Shown here: piece after piece, positions 61,799 to 64,000 of the stretch
Layout of the letters: each line of letters starts with the position of its first letter
Numbering within the stretch: position 1 is the first letter of the stretch
Origin: CADCWK01 sp965218235
Lineage (GTDB): Bacteria; Chloroflexota; Chloroflexia; Thermomicrobiales; UBA6265
DNA length: 64,000 bases
Reading direction: 5' to 3'
Assembly: GCA_965218235.1 (NCBI GenBank)
Contig: OZ244596.1
Span: forward strand, 558,001-622,000
Program-made: the position numbers and the translations under genes
The notes under the pieces: generated by a model
Seen by the model: only the letters and a program-made list of their open reading frames with translations
What the model was told of the DNA's origin: nothing
Database searches by the model: none

Positions 61799-62126
61799 CG
61801 CCGACATCTACCGCCGCGCCTGCGAGTGGCTGCTCGACAGCAATACCGGCGTATCGAGTAAGACGCTGTGTGCCCACATGCTCGGCATCTGGTACGGCAA
61901 TCCGTCGGCACCGCTTGACTGGTCCGATTGGGAACGCTGTGTCGGGTTGCTGATGGTGATCCCGGAATGGATCGACCGGCTCGACGAGATGGCGATGACC
62001 GCCAGCACCGACCGGATCGTGATTAGTGGCGGGACGATGCGAACCGAGCGAGGCGGCTGGGCCGAGCAGGTGCCACTGATCCGGGAACGTGTGGAACAGT
62101 TGCGGCACGAGGAGGACTATATATGA
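61788..62126 (+). CDS. Hypothetical protein
   Basis: 112 aa, alpha-helical (YRRACEWLLDSNTGVSSKTLCAHMLGI), with conserved-looking Trp residues, no known family. It begins 11 bases before the end of the YopX gene, preceded by GGAGG. Confidence 0.55.
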   Translation: MQPSADIYRRACEWLLDSNTGVSSKTLCAHMLGIWYGNPSAPLDWSDWERCVGLLMVIPEWIDRLDEMAMTASTDRIVISGGTMRTERGGWAEQVPLIRERVEQLRHEEDYI

Positions 62127-62326
62127 ACATTCAAAAAATGATACAGCGCCAGACCGGCATAGCAGGATTGACAGTCATGGAGAATGACTTTGGCTCCAAC
62201 AAGCAGTACACAATCGTCTTAGAGATAGATGTAAATATCTTGTCGCTATCGAAGAAGCGCGAGGACATAGTGCAGCTGCACCAACGATTAGAAGAACTGT
62301 TGTACCCAAAGGAGGGCGAGGCATGA
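62123..62326 (+). CDS. Small hypothetical protein, low GC
   Basis: 67 aa. It overlaps the previous gene by ATGA and the next by ATGA. Codons TTA and ATA occur, unlike host genes. One beta-alpha unit can be guessed; no family. Confidence 0.5.
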   Translation: MNIQKMIQRQTGIAGLTVMENDFGSNKQYTIVLEIDVNILSLSKKREDIVQLHQRLEELLYPKEGEA

Positions 62327-62535
62327 CCCGCCTCCGCTGTCGCAGTCACACGCCCTGCCCCACTGACCGTGCGACATGGCTCACCTGGGCGCACAGCAAG
62401 AGTAGGCACTGGCGCCAGGTGAAGTGTCGGCAGTGTGGCGAGATGCGGATCTGGGTCCCGAAGCGGGATGATCGACGCTACTTTCTGCATGCTCCGATGA
62501 AGATTGAATCACAATTACACCAAGGAGGACGATGA
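62323..62535 (+). CDS. Small zinc-finger-like protein
   Basis: 70 aa, basic, with two Cys pairs or near-pairs (CRSHTPC and CRQCG) that could bind one zinc. Overlaps both neighbours by 4 bases. Function unknown. Confidence 0.5.
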   Translation: MTRLRCRSHTPCPTDRATWLTWAHSKSRHWRQVKCRQCGEMRIWVPKRDDRRYFLHAPMKIESQLHQGGR

Positions 62536-62804
62536 CCGAACAAACAACCAGGACATACAACTCAATCGAAGCGAGATCAGCGCAAGCTGCCTATACGAGA
62601 GACAATAATTTCCCACACTTTGCACCGGGGGACGGTCGATGCTGGTCGTGTCATCGAGACATCTATACAGTGGCATATTGGAAGCGCTGGGGAGTTCCGG
62701 CAACCTCTGAGGATCACGATTACGTCGCTGGTGTCAGCGTGGAAGATGCCAGCGCCAAGCTCGTGATAGATTGCCCGCATTGTCACCGCAGCTATTGTGA
62801 TTGA
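62532..62804 (+). CDS. Small zinc-ribbon-like protein
   Basis: 90 aa. CWSCH at the middle and CPHCHRSYC at the end form two CxxC pairs, a likely zinc ribbon. AAGGAGGA precedes ATG 62532. Last gene of the operon; the tRNA array follows after 388 bases. Confidence 0.55.
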   Translation: MTEQTTRTYNSIEARSAQAAYTRDNNFPHFAPGDGRCWSCHRDIYTVAYWKRWGVPATSEDHDYVAGVSVEDASAKLVIDCPHCHRSYCD

Positions 62805-63192
62805 GCTGGGGGTGAACGATTAGCCGCTCCCCTTTCCCGGATTCGCGGGCATTCCACCTCGCTCACGAGTCTGGGGCAGCGGGGCGGCGCACTTGACACC
62901 CACGCTTGCGGCCTTGCTATGCTCAAGGACAGAAGATGACCAGGCCGTCCGGCGCTGTTGCCGAGCTCTAGCTCCGGGCAGGTAGCGACCCTACTCGACA
63001 CCAGCACCGGGGTGCTTGCCCGTTCCAGACCCGCTTTCCCTTCTTTGTCGGAGACGGGCGGGTCAGCACTCCCGATAAGGTTCTTTGACAACTCCAACCA
63101 GGCCCCTCCCCTCGTATTGGTCAATTGCGAGGAACCATACGCGTAAGCGTGCTTCCTCCGGCGATGCCGGGGGTGGTGCCTGGTCATGATGA
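62805..63192 (+). promoter_or_regulatory. Intergenic region with promoter for the tRNA array
   Basis: TTGACA (62893-62898), 19 bases, TATGCT (62918-62923) preceded by TGC: a strong -35 with an extended -10. It lies 270 bases before the first tRNA. A hairpin AGCACC-GG-GGTGCT is at 63003-63016, and CCGGC-GAT-GCCGG near 63160-63172. No gene is seen. Confidence 0.55.
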
Positions 63193-63267
63193 TGGTCCGT
63201 AGCTCACTGGTAGAGCGCCTGCTTGAAGCGCAGGGCGTAGCAAGTTCGACTCTTGCCGGGCCAACCA
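63193..63267 (+). tRNA. tRNA-Phe(GAA)
   Basis: Acceptor TGGTCCG with CGGGCCA, D-arm GCTC/GAGC, anticodon stem CCTGC/GCAGG around TTGAAGC, 5-nt variable loop, T-arm GCAAG/CTTGC, and encoded ACCA. The first pair U1-A72 is unusual for bacterial tRNA-Phe, which normally starts with G1-C72. Confidence 0.85.
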
Positions 63268-63358
63268 TTTCTCACGGTATTCCTTTAAGGACGGGGGGCG
63301 GTCTATAAAACCGTTGCCTTTGGGCTGGCCGGGATCGTTACCTGGACGTGGGACCAAT

Positions 63359-63434
63359 GCCGGACTGGCGGAATGGTATACGCGCTTGTCTTAGGAACAA
63401 GATTTTGGGGGTTCGAATCCCTCGTCCGGCACCA
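63359..63434 (+). tRNA. tRNA-Leu(UAG) with a 5-nt variable loop
   Basis: Acceptor GCCGGAC/GTCCGGC, a Leu-type D-arm TGGCGGAATGGTATACGCG, anticodon stem CTTGT/ACAAG around CTTAGGA, variable region only ATTTT, T-arm GGGGG/CCCTC (one G-U), then ACCA. A normal bacterial tRNA-Leu has a long variable arm with a stem. Confidence 0.85.
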
Positions 63435-63437
63435 TAA

Positions 63438-63513
63438 GCTCGTTTGGCGCAACGGTAGACGCAGATACCTCAAAAGTATCTTTTTAGTGGTTCGAATCCA
63501 CTAACGAGCACCA
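63438..63513 (+). tRNA. tRNA-Leu(CAA) with a 5-nt variable loop
   Basis: Acceptor GCTCGTT/AACGAGC, D-arm TGGCGCAACGGTAGACGCA, anticodon stem GATAC/GTATC around CTCAAAA, variable region TTTTT, T-arm AGTGG/CCACT, then ACCA encoded. It starts 4 bases after the previous tRNA. Confidence 0.85.
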
Positions 63514-63514
63514 C

Positions 63515-63591
63515 GCCGATGTGGTGCAACTGGTAGACACAGCGGACTTAAACTCCGCGCTTTGAAGGTTCGATCCCTTCCATCGGCACCA
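63515..63591 (+). tRNA. tRNA-Leu(UAA) with a 5-nt variable loop
   Basis: Acceptor GCCGATG/CATCGGC, D-arm TGGTGCAACTGGTAGACACA, anticodon stem GCGGA/TCCGC around CTTAAAC, variable region GCTTT, T-arm GAAGG/CCTTC, then ACCA. It starts one base after the previous tRNA; TTGCTTTTT follows and may end transcription. Confidence 0.85.
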
Positions 63592-64000
63592 TTGCTTTTT
63601 ACAACACATCTTGACGATCTGATCGAGGAGTATCACCAGCGCAGACGCTGGGGCGCTATCCCGGCCGGTCAGCCAGATTGACCGGCAGCCTGGTCCGGGC
63701 TGGTCCGGACCCGCTGAGCCGCACTGGCGCATAAGCCTCGGGGTGACCTCGCGAGAACCTGCGGCAAGGGCCTCTACCGCCTATCACATAGCCTCTCGCC
63801 AACTCCCCATGCTCCTCGATCAGGTCGTCATTCCTCGGGTGTCCACGCCTGCCGGTAAAGCGGTTCATCACCGCCGGTCTACGGGTCATGTCCGTAGATT
63901 GTGTGAATCGGCAGGCGCGCATGCAGGAGCCCCTCGTTCCAACCTGCGACCAGACCTTTCTGGGCGTAGGTGCGAGTGAGAGAAAGGCCAGGCGATGAAG
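63592..64000. other. Right edge of window, inverted and direct repeats, no clear gene
   Basis: 409 bases. GCCGGTCA-N7-TGACCGGC (63664-63686) is a perfect 8-bp inverted repeat, followed by TGGTCCGGGC and TGGTCCGGAC side by side (63691-63710). Short frames here have no ribosome sites or recognisable products. The repeats resemble origin or transfer-origin elements in form only. Confidence 0.4.

Noticed and set aside
63484..63979. Short frames over the tRNA array and window end
   Set aside because: They cross tRNA genes or lack ribosome sites and known motifs.
51664..64000. CRISPR array or cas genes in the accessory region
   Set aside because: The only repeats are two tandem hairpins without spacers of regular length, and no Cas motifs are encoded.

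Overview
The window reads as a GC-rich bacterial chromosome carrying one end of an integrated mobile element. Gene content and style (LexA with a GAAC-N4-GTTC operator, actinobacterial-type Ino1, MutS2, Mfd, many GTG/TTG starts, short 4-bp ATGA overlaps, U-poor terminator hairpins) suggest a Chloroflexi relative, perhaps Thermomicrobia/Sphaerobacter-like. That assignment is inference from protein style, not a search.

Host part (1-51.66 kb). It opens with the 3' end of a VanW-family gene, then a family 2 glycosyltransferase, PrmA with a sugar nucleotidyltransferase, a cupin, tRNA-Glu, a comEA-comEC competence pair, mfd, an exported alpha/beta hydrolase, mutS2 and lexA (SOS box inside its promoter). 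Next come a DUF4126 membrane protein, a DnaJ-type chaperone behind an HspR-like HAIR site, purA, gpsA and fabZ. A four-gene membrane-stress module follows (zinc-ribbon membrane protein, unknown protein, PspA, SPFH protein). After that come ino1, a threonine-dehydratase-like enzyme, a zinc alcohol dehydrogenase, an alpha/beta hydrolase, a DinB-like protein, a peptide-binding lipoprotein/Tat substrate, an ABC-2 exporter pair, and an exopolysaccharide pair (Wzz-like protein with a degenerate kinase half, and a polyprenyl glycosylphosphotransferase). The host part ends with an MFS transporter, upp, a tandem universal stress protein, a Cys/Met-metabolism PLP enzyme, a degenerate deacetylase followed by an amidohydrolase, a UPF0173 MBL hydrolase, a DUF3072 protein, a two-subunit molybdenum hydroxylase and a PQQ-type sugar dehydrogenase. 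A dispersed intergenic repeat occurs after mfd and purA, with a partial copy near 30.5 kb.

Element part (51.66 kb to the window end). A tRNA-Arg(UCU) gene stops being recognisable after its anticodon arm. It is followed by a tyrosine recombinase, an XRE-like regulator, a low-GC two-TM protein, a VirD4/TraG-like coupling ATPase, a replication-relaxation protein, a 350-nt purine-rich strand, two tandem hairpin repeats whose stems differ by compensatory changes, a tightly packed operon of small proteins (Api92-like, YopX, zinc ribbons), and a four-tRNA array: Phe(GAA), Leu(UAG), Leu(CAA), Leu(UAA), all with encoded CCA. The three Leu tRNAs have 5-nt variable loops instead of the long class II arm. 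No relaxase, T4SS or right boundary is visible, so the element (ICE, mobilizable element or plasmid-like prophage) continues beyond the window.

The strongest candidates for something undescribed are the short-variable-loop tRNA-Leu array, the tandem structured repeats at 58.5-58.7 kb, and the repeated leader hairpins in the small-gene operon.
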